A stretch of 64,000 nucleotides of DNA from positions 186,001-250,000 of the forward strand of contig NW_026570228.1 in the NCBI RefSeq assembly GCF_019649055.1, in the 5' to 3' direction. Every line of letters starts with the position of its first letter. Position 1 is the first letter of the stretch. The translations under genes and the position numbers were made by a program. Below the pieces are notes generated by a model. The model saw nothing but the letters and a program-made list of their open reading frames with translations, did not search any database and had not been told where the DNA came from. Shown piece after piece: positions 26,378 to 37,033 of this stretch. The stretch comes from Paramacrobiotus metropolitanus (lineage: Eukaryota > Tardigrada > Eutardigrada > Parachela > Macrobiotidae).

Positions 26378-28427
26378 ATGCGATTAGATAAGAACAAAAC
26401 TTTACGGCTCCTTAGAGGAAAACGCCCACTCACGCACCATTTATCTGGAGTGAACATTTTCTCGGTTGTCGGTATCGCTGGCATAGGAACCATAGTTAAT
26501 ACTGTTTGCTACAAGGTGAGAAGATGCGCTGAGCGTAATGGCAGCACTAGCTGATGACACGTACCACTACAGTGACTACACACACTGTATTTATTAACGT
26601 AAATAATGCGTTCCGGTGTACTATGTTTACGCGAAAGTTTCGCCGCTTGCGTTTAAGAAAGCAAGACGCTAATCTAAATAACCGTTGCAAACTGTAGGTA
26701 CTGCAGAACCGGGGAATTCATTTGCGGTTAAGCAGAAACTCGAAGGAATAATCGAATTGGCGAAATCGCGGGTTGCTAATGAGGGCGATTTTGACGTGTT
26801 CCATCTCAGCGTTCCTAAAACCGACGGAAATCAGTTAGGATTTGATCTGCGAATGCCTCACAGTGGCGACGCTGGTGGACCCTTCCCACTGGTGAGAAAA
26901 ACTTTCCTGCGTTAAAGTTTGACATATGTATGTGTTGCCAGCTCAGCGAGTTTTTTTGGTTCTTGCTCCGTACTTATGATATTCCAGTTAGAGTCTTTCA
27001 GTAACCAGCGTACAAATTTATAAATTTATTGCTTTTAATGTACTGTAGCCGCGCGATGAGTTTGCAACACAGAGTCTGGTATACGGAAAACGTCGCACAC
27101 GCTATAGCACGTTCTGTGTAACGTGTTCGCTGTCCGACCGGAGGCAGGCAGCGCCCGGACCTAAAAGTGGTACGAACTCATCGCGCGGCTACAGTATGTG
27201 CTGTTTCCATATCTTTTTTATGAGGGCGGACACAAATGTCGGCATGTTGTTAACCGTTGGAAGAGGTCAGAGCCCAACTATTTCTTAAGCCATTGCCGGC
27301 TTCCGTCCCCAGCGCGTAAAACCTTTTATTTGACTTCCGGCAGATAAGATAGCACAGCATGGTAATGATTAATTGTAGATCATTGCAGATCCTAAAATTT
27401 TCACCGCCGTAGTGGCGTAAAAAGCAGAAAGTGCTAGTAGCGGAACGAAAAAATGTTCCAGATAGAACTCGCATATTAATACCAATAAAGCTTGTTTAAG
27501 TGGGCCATCCGAAGGCTTAAACTAAAGCCAGGGAACGTGCAATGCACATTTCGAGTATGTTCTTAGTACTGTTTTTGTGGAAAGTTGCGCCCATTGCGTT
27601 TATAACATTAGATTGAACGTTTGTCGTTTTGCCAGTGCTTTCGCAAGTACAATGTAGGACTAAATGGTCGCATAGCCCCATACCCAGCATTCTGTACGCA
27701 AGCGGTGCAGTGCACTTATACGAAACGGATATTTTGAACTCAGTCGTACAGTGCACTGCGCTGCATTCGTACTGAATGTGGAGATGTTGGGTATGCGACC
27801 ATTTTGTCCTAAGCTGTATTCTGGTAAGAAGAACCTCGATAATCATTAATCAGGCTGTAAGAAAAACTGCTTAGTCTGTATCGAAAGCGCCGCTATCGAG
27901 CGACTTTCTTACTGTTGCAATGCCGCTGTCGCGCGCTGCATAACCTGCATTTGTGAATCACTGACAAGGTAACTGAACAGTGCTTAAATGGATGCTACCA
28001 ATCTTTATCATCGTCGTTTTCCTATGCTGTTTGGATGTATTGTAAATTGTAAAGAAACAAAAGCTTTGATGAAAACAACAGAAACAATCGTTTCCAAAGA
28101 AATCGTACTTCTATATTTACGCATCGTTGCTTCGTTTCGCAGTAAGGTTGCAAGGGATGGTTATTTAAGGCATGTTAATTAGTTATTTAAGGCATGGGTG
28201 AAGATAATTCCAATAAGCAGTGCTGACATGTTTTACAGGTTCATGCACTGGTTGAGAATTCTGCGGCTAGCCGCCTCCTTGTCACTGGGGACTGGCTGAT
28301 GTATGTGTACGTTCAAGGGGTCCCTATGCGCACAGAAGACTTGCCGGTAGCGGATGTTATTGCCATGGTCGAAGGGGAACCGAAAGAGGTGCGCCTGGTC
28401 ATTGCCCGCAACCAGACACCCAAGTAA
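26378..28427 (+). CDS. Small PDZ-domain protein (3 exons)
   Basis: The proposed exons are 26378-26515 (donor AAG|GTGAGA), 26733-26891 (weak AAG acceptor, donor CTG|GTGAGA) and 28239-28427 (acceptor TTTTACAG). All are phase 0, giving about 161 residues. The PDZ fold spans exons 2-3. FDVFHLSVPK starts the first strand; LGFDLRM is the carboxylate-binding-loop region with a GLGF-like sequence; VHALVENSAASRLLVTGDWL is the conserved 'hyper-variable ligand, low point, GD' block; VIAMVEGEPKEVRLVIA ends the domain. The N-terminal exon has one hydrophobic stretch (NIFSVVGIAGIGTIV). PDZ domains bind C-terminal peptides of partners, often at membranes; the partner here is unknown. The exon 2 start is the least certain point. 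Confidence 0.6.
27041..27196. mobile_element. MITE of about 150 bp with TA flanks, in the PDZ-gene intron
   Basis: CTGTAGCCGCGCGATGAGTT at the left end and its reverse complement at the right end are exact. Each is preceded or followed by TA, as expected for a Tc1/mariner-type target duplication. The inner ~110 bp have no coding capacity. Confidence 0.75.
27648..27830. repeat. Imperfect inverted repeat of about 180 bp
   Basis: The left arm (…AGGACTAAATGGTCGCATA…CAGTGCAC…) matches the reverse complement of the right arm (TGGTCGCATACCC, GCAGTGCACTG). It is another foldback structure in the same intron, unrelated in sequence to the MITE at 27.0-27.2 kb. Confidence 0.75.
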
Positions 28428-29215
28428 CTGATCGTCCAAACGAGGCTCAACAGTTTAATTAGTTTTTTACTCCTAGCATTATGGGAGTCAATAATGTGCA
28501 ATAATTTCAACCACTTGCCTTACGAAAACTGACGCTTCTTTGGTTACATTTTGCCCAGATTGCACTGTCGTTGTTCAAATTAGTACTAAAGCTCCTTCTT
28601 GCAGTGCTCCGGCCATAATTGCTCCTTCTTGCAAAGCTCTTGCCATAATTAATTTTCTTAAGTTTACTGTACAGTCTCTGTACATACTTCCTTACTATAA
28701 CAATTTTTTCGTTTCTGTTTTTTTTTCAAGTTGGTTGTAGAGACTGTCAGTGACTCTTGTTTAAAAATATAAAAAAATAGTAAGCAGTTAGTGTTTGATT
28801 CGTTGTTTATCCTAGAAAAATGCACGTTGGCGTGCATTGGCAGACGGGAGCGAGGTTTAAGCGAAATTTCGTCCGGGGTGGGCACACACAGAGGTGATAA
28901 TCCACGAAATGTACCACACAGTGGGCTGACGAAAAATGGTATCTATAAATACATGCTCCAAAGTTAATTTACTACAGAGTTGCTCTTTTTATTGTAATGT
29001 TAACTTCCAAATTTGTTGCAAATAACACTTCTCTAAGAAATATGTTTAGAAAGATATGGTCAAAAACTGAGAGAAATCCAGTTCGCGGTAAAGTACGGAG
29101 TCATAATATACATACGTAATATACCGTAATTTATTAGGCTCTAAGGTCACTTTACTGGCATTGGCATAAAGGGACTACACGTAAAGGTAAGGAAGCGGAA
29201 GAGGTAGTGCTCAAG
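28428..29215. other. Intergenic, no gene seen
   Basis: AT-rich DNA between the PDZ gene and the giant retroelement. It has a small direct repeat (GCTCCTTCTTGCA near 28.59 and 28.62 kb). Confidence 0.5.
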
Positions 29216-29219
29216 CTGT
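29216..29219. repeat. Target-site duplication CTGT (left)
   Basis: CTGT directly precedes the TG of the left LTR and is repeated directly after the CA of the right LTR. A 4-bp duplication is within the range made by gypsy-type integrases. Confidence 0.85.
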
Positions 29220-29600
29220 TGTCAGATATGACACAGAAGCAGATGGAAAATGGGGCAAATAGCCTTTATTGTGAAACAATAAAGCAACCACAAACAAACA
29301 CAGAAAAAGCCAATGCGGCATATGCTGTGGAAAGTAGCTGCCAGCGAGCTCGTAAGAATCGTGATAATGATTCGGCGTGCTGCAGGTATGCAACAGCTGA
29401 TGTCGTAAAGCATAGAATCGCTCGTAAACGCTGGGCTACGCCCCCAAGAGTGCAGAAATACGCTGATTGGTCAGCGTAGACAAAGTATACGCTGAGTGAG
29501 CAGCGTAATAGCGCGGCACGAATGGAGTAGCCATGTGCGGGCGGGCGACAGAGCAAAGCCACAAGAGGTGTCTACCGCCTCGAGTGTGCGGTCTCTGACA
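29220..29600 (-). repeat. 3' LTR (left copy)
   Basis: 381 bp, starting TGTCAG and ending CTGACA. Reading along both copies I found no difference from the right LTR. On the element's strand it has a CCAAT box (29466-29470 on the other strand as ATTGG), several CAGCGTAT-type repeats and an AATAAA polyadenylation signal at 29270-29265, about 46 bp before the LTR end. The adjacent polypurine tract is poor: only AGAGG and a few purines precede the LTR on the minus strand. Confidence 0.93.
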
Positions 29601-30765
29601 TGCCTCTGGGCGGGAGTGGGAGCTCCTGCGAGCACCTTCCGACTCTGCCCCTGGCCAACCCGGTAGGGTGCCAGGATCCGATACCCGGTAGGGCCGGATG
29701 CCACTTTGTCTCTAAACCCGTTAGGGTCGGTTGCTCCAGACCCGCGGTGCAGTGCACCGAACGGCCGAAATCTGGAGTGCACTCTGGTTGCAGGGGGTTC
29801 AAGTGTGGTTTGAAGGCTTGGTTTGGTCGAACAGTTAAAATAATAAAGTTTATAAGGCTCATTGGTTAAACATCGAAATAGAAAAATCACAATTTCGGTG
29901 AGAATTTAAGAAAGTAAGATCATAGTTAGAGATCCCAAAGCCAATTCCTTTGGTTATTTGGCTAAATAAAAACATCAATTTCTTTGGTTAATAAAGTCTA
30001 GAAAAACCAGGTTTGGTTAAAAAACTAGACGAAAAATGGCTTATTCCGACTAGGTTTACCACAGGGCAGATTCTGTCCACACGGGTCCTAGTCAACGGTC
30101 CGCTTTATCCGATAGGATTGGTCTGGTCCTGTAGATCCGGGGCGACGGTTCCCAGAGATGTCCACAGGGATCCAGTAAAGTAAATCCAGCGGTGCGGTAT
30201 ATGGAAGGCACGGTTGCATGCGCAAGGACAAGTTGTCCCCTTCCTTGTTAAAGTATGGTGGACCAAGCCCGGTTGGGCGGTCCATGATGGGCCAAAGTGA
30301 TGCCTCTGGACAGGAGAGGTGCTCTTGTGACCAAATTAGTGTGCTTGGACCGATTCCGTTAGGATGGCCATGCTTTGGTCTGACATGCCTCTGTTGGACC
30401 TGACCCGTTAGGGTTGTCCCTGGTGTGGCGGGAGTGGGAGTCCTGTCGGATTCCTTCCCAGTGGCCAAAATTGGTGCTTTGGACCAGTCCCGTTAAGGTG
30501 GTCCATTTTGGTCGGGTTTGGCCCTTCATGCCGGTTTGGTCATGCACCTCGGGCCAAAAATCTTCTAAGTCCAGGAGGGCCATAATGGAAAAATTTTCTA
30601 AGTCCCAGGACCGAAGTGGTATAGAGGACCAAACCCGTTAGGGCGGTCCAAACTCGGTTTTGACATGCCTTGGGCGGGATCCTAGGTTCCATTGTAATGG
30701 GGCTTACCTCTGGCAGGTGTTGGACACGGAAGTCCGATGTGGCCAGGTTTTGGCTCTCCGATGTG

Positions 30766-30985
30766 GACTTAGTCGTTTTTTGATGAGCCACATCGTTGGA
30801 CGGGCCAAAAGACTTAGTCTTTTTCGACGGTCCAAAATTGGTGGCGGGCCAAATGGACTTAGTCGTTTTTTCGACGGTCCAAGGTTGATGGCGGGCCAAA
30901 TGGACTTAGTCGTTTTTTTGACGGTCCAAGGTTGATGGCGGGCCAAATGGACTTAGTCGTTTTTTCGACGGTCCAAAGTTACGGA
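30766..30985 (-). repeat. 45-47-bp tandem array, about 4.7 copies
   Basis: Units begin with GACTTAGTCGTTTTTT at 30766, 30811, 30856, 30903 and 30950, followed by CGACGGTCCAA and GGCGGGCCAAATG. The last two full units are nearly identical. Confidence 0.92.
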
Positions 30986-31365
30986 CTTGTTAGGTCTGGT
31001 CCGTCTCACTGGCCGTGGGCCATGAGTTAGCTACCATGTCCGATGAGTCAGATAGGCAATTTTCCTTGAGACCGTGGTTATAACAAAATTAAGTGGCTTC
31101 TGACGAAAACGTCAGGTTAGCCGGGCCAAACTCCAAAAAATTAAGTTGTGGGCGCCGGTAGGCGTTTTCCACAAAGGAGTCGGTCTGCTGACTAGAAGCA
31201 TCCTCATTTGGCCTCTGGGCGGTCCGTGGCGAGGATGTTGGACGTGGCATGCAAAGTGGGTGTACCACAACTTCTATGTGGCTCCCTTACTTACTTATCC
31301 TAGTTGCCTGGTATGGCAACTAAACTCGTGAGCCGCATATGGTCCGTTGGACACACAGCGGGCCT

Positions 31366-31510
31366 GGTCCAACTTCTATGGGCCAGGACTTGGCCTTGGC
31401 TTGTCGCAACTTCTATGCGGGCCAGGCTGATCCTTGGCTTGTCGCAACTTCTATGCGGGCCAGGATCGATCCACGGCTTGTCGCAACTTCTATGCGGGCC
31501 GTCGCCGCCT
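31366..31510 (-). repeat. 38-39-bp tandem array, about 3-4 copies
   Basis: GTCGCAACTTCTATGCGGGC recurs at 31403, 31441 and 31480, with a diverged copy at about 31366. Confidence 0.88.
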
Positions 31511-31814
31511 TCTGGGCGCTGGATCCTTTCCATGCCGGTGAACCAGGCCTTGCGCCAAGTTCGGTCCGGTGGACTCCGTCGGATGGTCTGGGATGGCCGA
31601 GCCAAATTCATGGTCCCAGCCGCTAAGCCTAAGCCTATCCGGGGAATCCGGTTAAGATCCAGGGATTAAGGTCCGGTGAGGTAGACGATACATGGCCGTA
31701 AGCCACGTTTGTTAGGCGAGGGTAACAACCGTTGGATTGTACCCATGGTGTTCAAGTCTGGTTCAGCCGATGTCGGTCCATTTCTAGGGCCGACATGCAG
31801 GAATGGCCGTTGGC

Positions 31815-33755
31815 CTAATCCTGCCCTTCTTGTCCAGCTTGGTCGCCGTCGCCCAACCCTGGGTTGAGTGGGTCAACGACGCTTTCCTCCATGTCCGCCA
31901 ATTCCTGTTCAGTAAGGTTATGTTGATGTTGGCTGGAGGTGCTGGTCGGCTGGACTTCTGGGCCAGACTGTTCGGCCTGGGTCTGGACGTGTGCGGACGA
32001 TCCTGTTGAGGATCGTTGAGTGCGAAACTTCGTTGGAAGTTTCCGCGCTGCCGTTCGATTAACGAACGCTTCCGCTCCGTCGTCGAAGTCCGTTGGATGT
32101 CGATAACGGTAGTCTTTGGCGCGGCTCCTGAAAACGTTCAGGGCACTCTGGATTTTGACTCCCGCTTCGATTTCATGGACTTGGTTTCCAAGGAGAGCCA
32201 CCTGAGTCAGTAATCGAGGGATGATCTTCCCTTGCCGGTAGGCAACTTCAAGGTCCCAGTGGCACCGTAGGTGTCCCAGTCTGGCGGCAAAGATGCGTAT
32301 CATCGTGCCGTTGTACGAGTAAGTGTACGTCCCTGGGGCCTCCTTGTGATCGGCCGGCTTGCATGGGATTTCCATGGCGGCTCGTGAGGCTGCGACTATA
32401 AAGCTGGCGTTTGCGTCCGGTAGGACAAACTGGGCCAGGTATTTGACGACATCGAGTTGGTCGTCCTTTATGTGCAGTTGGCCCAAGTCGTTCCAGTCCG
32501 GTCGGGTGATAAGCTGTCCAAGTAAGTTCACGTCCGTGATGCTCGATAGAGCATTGTCGCGGACCATTGGATAGCCCTCGCGGTTTTCGGTGTGTTCCGC
32601 CATGCTGAAAGCACGGGGCCACTCCTTTTTCTGCATCTCCATTTCGAGGCCGGACCGGATGACGAAGGTTTGCAAGTTCTGGACCATGGCGTTAAGTTGG
32701 GCCCATCGCTCCCTAGGGTATGGGATAGCGCCCATGATGTAGTCCGTCACCTCCCGATGGGGACGTGGCCGGATATTGATGCCCTGGTCCTCAGCATGTT
32801 TATATGGGTCAAAGTCCGTGGCACTGACGCTTGCGTCTTATCGGGCCGGTGGGTCCGATGACGGCGGTGCGGACTCCGTATCCATTGGGAACTGGATGCT
32901 AATGTTGTGGGCCACCGAGCTGACACTTCGTTCTGGTCGCTTGGTAGACTGAGCGACAACCAAGTTGGACTCTGCCTCGCTCCGTTTTCCGGGTGATGTG
33001 CGCGTTTGGCGCTCCTCGGGCTGGCTACGGCGGCCCGTTTGGTCCTGGTTGCGGCTCTGTATCTGGTGACGTAAGTCATCTGGGTTTCGCGGTAGCGGTG
33101 CCACTGGCGCATACTGTTCGGTACGCGCTGGCGGATACTGTCCTTTCAGGGCGTCCAACAATCCACCTTCCATCAGCTGCTTGGCCACCTGGTCAACCAT
33201 GGCTTTGTTGATGTTTTCCAGGATCTGGTTATATGCCGTCGGTGTGGGCATCTCATATCCGTAGGATCGAGAGCCTGACGATGGCCGCCGCTGATGTCCA
33301 TATGTTTTCGGGGCGGCCGTTGGGCCGCGCCCTGAGGACTGGTCAGAACCCGTGTTACGGGCTCGGCGTTCCCGGTCTCGTTGCTCTTTCCGTTCTCGAG
33401 CCGATTGGCTGAGTGGAGGAATCTGAGTTCCGGTGCTGCTCCAGCCAGGTTGTCGGTTGCCACTGCGTTGCATATAGAGATCGTAGATCTCTATCTGCTC
33501 ATGGTCCCTCAGTAGGGGAAACAGGTGGCTTCCATCTTGGCTGGTCATGTGGCAGTATGCATCAAAGTTGCCTCTCACCACTTCCAAGTAGAAGCAGTAG
33601 GCTCTATCACTCTCGTCGCGGAAGCCCGGCCGCAGATGATATGCGCAAGGGAACAATTCCCGTGGGGCGTTGTCCCGGCGGTTTAAATGGTCTCCGCTGT
33701 TGCGCCTGCAGTCCGAACATCGCGGTTCATACTTCTGCTGTGGTGTAAGTCCCAT
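31815..33755 (-). CDS. Retroelement accessory block 2 (about 646 codons, one in-frame stop)
   Basis: One frame runs from the ATG at 33755 to the stop at 31815, with a single TAA at 32838-32840. The codons after this TAA (starting DASVSATDFDPYK) look as protein-like as those before it. The N-terminal part has a CSDCRR and further Cys/His (CAYH, AYCHM) that could bind zinc. A Ser/Arg/Gln-rich linker follows, then a compact domain with LLGQLITRPDWNDLGQLHI. That line resembles GLLVRTHRDWNNMMELHV in block 1 (34838-36103), so the two blocks share a domain. The C-terminus is acidic and Gln-rich. There is no membrane segment, so this is not an envelope protein. I do not recognise a family. Confidence 0.6.
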
Positions 33756-33945
33756 TCTCTGTGGTAACAGAAATGAAACTTGCAGAATGAGGTTAAGTCC
33801 ACTTTCTATGACGAGTCCCTATGATAATTACGCCCTATATTTTACGTCCCTATGATTTTAAGTGTGATTTGTTAACTAGGCTTTCCTTGCCCGGTGAATT
33901 ATATCGGGTTCACCCCCTAGACCCTATGCGAATTCTACGCCTAGG
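33756..33945 (-). other. AT-rich spacer between accessory blocks
   Basis: About 190 bp with stops in all minus-strand frames and lower GC than the coding blocks on both sides. It may be an intron or an intercistronic spacer. Confidence 0.55.
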
Positions 33946-34741
33946 TCACTGATGGTAAGTACGCCGCTTCTTCTTGGACTTGGTTGAGGCCAAGGAGGCG
34001 GGTCCGGTGGGACGAGGGCCGTATCGGTCTGGTGGGTTATTCTTCATCCGGTACCGCTGCTGGGCTTCTGGCTCGTCAACAGTTTGCTCGAGCCAGCCTT
34101 CGCGCAGCATCTTTTTGACGATGTATCGCACGTCCTCGCTGAGGTAGTACAACCCGTTGCGGCGACTAGGGGGATATTCATTCCCGTCACTCAGCTGAGG
34201 ATCGTACGTCGAAAGTTGTACGTCGTATCGTCCAAGGAGTTGATTGGCCATTTCGCCTCTTGTCAGGCCCAAGGGATGTTGCGTGGTGGTCAGTACCGCC
34301 AAGATGGCATTCCGCCATTCCCAGTAGCCTTGAGGCGCATCGTCACGTCTTTCCGGTGGGAACGTGTAGAACATCTGCATGTTGGGCAGATGGGTTCGAA
34401 GGATGGCTCCTTCTTCATAGGCCGTTCTAATGTATTTCATCACCTTGGACTTGGTGACTGGTGGGCCATTCCATTTCTGGATAAGTTGGAATGCCAAGCC
34501 TCCTGTAGCAAGGGTTGTACCCGTTTGGGACAACACCTTTAAGGCTGCCTTAATATATGCCCACGTCTCGTCCGTATTGGAGATCTTCGGCTTCTTTGAT
34601 GGATCTCCGCCGTACCCATTTCCTCGCCACATTGGTCCTTGGTGGCGGCACATAGTCTATGCGCGGTTTGGCCGGGCATGGGTCGGGTAAAGTCCACTGA
34701 ATCTCACCGTTATTCGATTCTAGTGAGGTGGAGTCTCGCAC
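33946..34741 (-). CDS. Accessory block 1, C-terminal part with two winged-helix-like modules
   Basis: The frame ending at 33946 (open from 34653) encodes two helical modules. The first runs from about TWAYIKAALKVLSQTG to YEEGAILRTHLP. The second runs from NAILAVLTTTQHPLGLTRGE to IVKKMLREGWLEQTV. Each ends in a helix followed by a 'wing'-like polar turn, the pattern of winged-helix DNA-binding domains. The tail is basic (KSKKKRRTYHQ). The preceding coding sequence (34741-34550, ...NVARKWVRRRSIKEAEDL) is in another frame, so a frame change lies near 34.56-34.62 kb. The winged-helix assignment is inference from pattern only. Confidence 0.5.
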
Positions 34742-37033
34742 TCTGTCCCGTTCGGGCTGTGCACCGCTTCCACTTGGCTCAGCGTCTCCTACGCTGGCCT
34801 GACTTTCCCGATCGGCGCCTTCTGCGCTACTTTGATCCTAACTGGCGCCTTCTGCGCCGCCCTGGTCCTCCATGTCCTGGTCACCGTTAGGTGGCTGATT
34901 TTCATCACCAGGTGGGATTTCCATGTCGTGGTCCGGTGCGACGTCAATGGTAAGTTTACCAGGGCTCTGATCATCATCGTCGTCCGAGTCGGACTTTTGG
35001 GATTCCATAGTTTGGTCCTGGTCCGGCTCTTCTTGTTGTTCCTCCTCCGAGTCCTCCGGTTCGGAGTCCTCAGAGTCCGATACGTCTCGGCCCGGTGGTG
35101 GTGGGCCCTTCCTCCCGCTCCTTTTTCCAGCCATGGCCTTTGTGGCCGTGGTCTTTCGACTCTTAGTTGATGTGGCTGATGGAGTCGGTGAAGGAGGTCT
35201 GGACTGGCCAGCTGCGTTAGGCAGTGACACAGTGTCCCTTGGCACGGGTCGGATTCCGGCCGCGCGCATTTCATCTTCGGCTTCTTGCCGTGCAGCCTTC
35301 TCCCTTCTAGTGACCGATGGTCGAGGAGGCTTTTCGACCGGCAAGTTCTTTGGACCTGGCAGTTTGGCCTCTTGGGAGATTAAGTAAGCCTCCTTGGCTC
35401 TGCCGGTCAGCTTGTCCTTCGGCGGTCCAACCGCTTTCTTTCTGTCCGGATCCCATTCTGTGTCAACGTCGTGTGACACGTACAGAGACCGTTGGGTCTT
35501 CTGTGGGATGAATCCCGGGATGGTGAAGCGAATTGGTTCCGCCCTGTGTGCGTTGGTCGTTTCTAGGGTTCCTTCCCTAACCAGCGCAATTAGCTCATCG
35601 GCCAGTCTGGTAATGAGTTTATCCAGGTTCTCTTCTCCCTGGTAATAGAGGGCATTGAGTGTCCTGGCGATATCGGTCAGGTTGGACCCTCTTGGGTTGT
35701 GCAGGTAAGCGATGGTCCTGCATATCTGATGGAAAGGAAAGTCCCTGCTACGGGAAAGTCCTGCTGGCCGATGGGCCACATGTAATTCCATCATATTGTT
35801 CCAATCGCGGTGTGTGCGAACCAAAAGTCCCATGTCCGGAATCCGAGATACCATCCGCCGCATAAAGGGTGCCGTTAGTACACGGTCCGCCGGCGGTAGG
35901 CCTTGGTATTCTTCCTTATACTTCATACGGGACCGGAGGACGCAGACGAGGCATTGGTACATGTCTCGTCCTGTTGCGCGCCTCATAGCCCTGGCGGCTG
36001 CCACGGTTAATCGCACATAGTGATCCGCTGGGACCTCTATGTGTGTGGCCTCCGGTCCAGGATCCGGTAGCTCGGCCTCATCGTCCCAGGGCGAGGGAAG
36101 CATGACTTCTTCTGAGGGCGGTTCTGTCCCGAAGCGTGGTTCATACTCCTCGTCCCGCCGTGAGCGATTTAGTGCGGGCTCTGCGGGTTTGTCTGGACTG
36201 TCCGATAGGACTTGGACATCTTCATCGCCTGACAGCCGCTTTTCAAGCTAGGCGATTTTGGCCTCTTGACTTTTCTTGTCCTTGGCCGCTTGCTTCTTTT
36301 GGCGGTTCCTTTCGGCCTCTGGATCAGATGTTGGCCGAGGTTTGGCCGCCTGGCTTCCACTCGGTTGAGGGGAGTTTGGACGAGTGGTCAGTTTGGCCCT
36401 CGGTTGAAGAGAAGTTGGACGAGAGGCCGGTCTGGCCCTCTCTGGGTTTTTGGCTTTTCTCGGCTGCTTATTCCGTTGGGAATTAACTGAGTGGATCACT
36501 CCCATGCCAAGTGCCAAGGCGTCCAATGTCCCGGTTACGGGGAAGGTTACTGGACGGCCAAAAGGTATGTCGTCGACACTGGCGGGCATGTTCGTCAATA
36601 TTGTCGGAGCAGCGGCCGTTGGCCCTGTTCCGGACTGGCTTTGGCCTGCCGATTCTTGTGCCGACAAAGTGGCCTTCGGTGGCTCCTCCTGTTGGACCGG
36701 TTTTGGCTGTGGCTCTACGGCCACAGGTCCGGACGGAGAAGTATCCATTGGCTCTGAAGCCGCTGGTGCCTGCGTTTTTGGCGGTACAACAATCAGTGGG
36801 GCACTTGACAACAGGGCTTCAGTCATCATTGGGTCTTGCTCCGGTGGGGGAAAGGCCCTTTGATTGCGACGGGTCCGGTAATCTTTTACCGTTCGGTAAA
36901 TTAATGGCGCGAGCATCTCGGATAACATGTCATATTCTTCCATGTTATTCTGCTCCTTCGCCTCCTGCCTCTTTGTTAGCAGAAATCGATATCGCCGTCG
37001 CTCGTTTTGGTCTGCATGGATGTATAGGTGTCT
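34742..37033 (-). CDS. Accessory block 1, middle part (two in-frame TAG stops)
   Basis: One frame stays protein-like from the TAG at 37034 down to about 34.6 kb, crossing TAGs at 36248-36250 and 34838-34840. In order it has a basic helical start (NERRRYRFLLTKRQEAKEQ), a Pro/Ala/Ser/Gln linker and a folded region with PADHYVRLTVAAARAMRR. GLLVRTHRDWNNMMELHV, shared with block 2, comes next. A winged-helix-like module (SNLTDIARTLNALYYQ...ELIALVREGTLE) follows, then a Lys/Pro-rich linker and a strongly acidic tail (DSEDSEPEDSEEEQQEEPDQ). There are no membrane segments. Role unknown; the shared DWN-LH domain and acidic and basic stretches suggest a nucleic-acid or chromatin partner, which is inference. 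Confidence 0.55.

Larger units (their letters stand above)
29601..31814 (-). other. 3' noncoding region of the retroelement, rich in tandem repeats
   Basis: 2.2 kb between the last coding block and the 3' LTR. No long coherent frame is present; the short frames here come from repeats. It holds two tandem arrays (30766-30985 and 31366-31510) and repeated copies of ACCCG(G/T)TAGGG at about 29.66, 29.69, 29.72, 30.41 and 30.64 kb. It could serve as packaging, export or 3' processing RNA, but this is speculation. Confidence 0.65.

Noticed and set aside
29215-29220. A 5-bp target duplication (CTGTT)
   Set aside because: The fifth T would have to be shared with the first base of the LTR, which is also present in the right LTR; 4 bp is the consistent reading.
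29595-30650. TTAGGG in the CCCGTTAGGG word as telomere-like repeat
   Set aside because: The hexamer is never in tandem; it is part of a longer near-palindromic word restricted to the retroelement.
30540-30946. Minus-strand frames starting MARHQPWTV
   Set aside because: They come from the 45-47-bp tandem array and repeat themselves; no independent coding signal.
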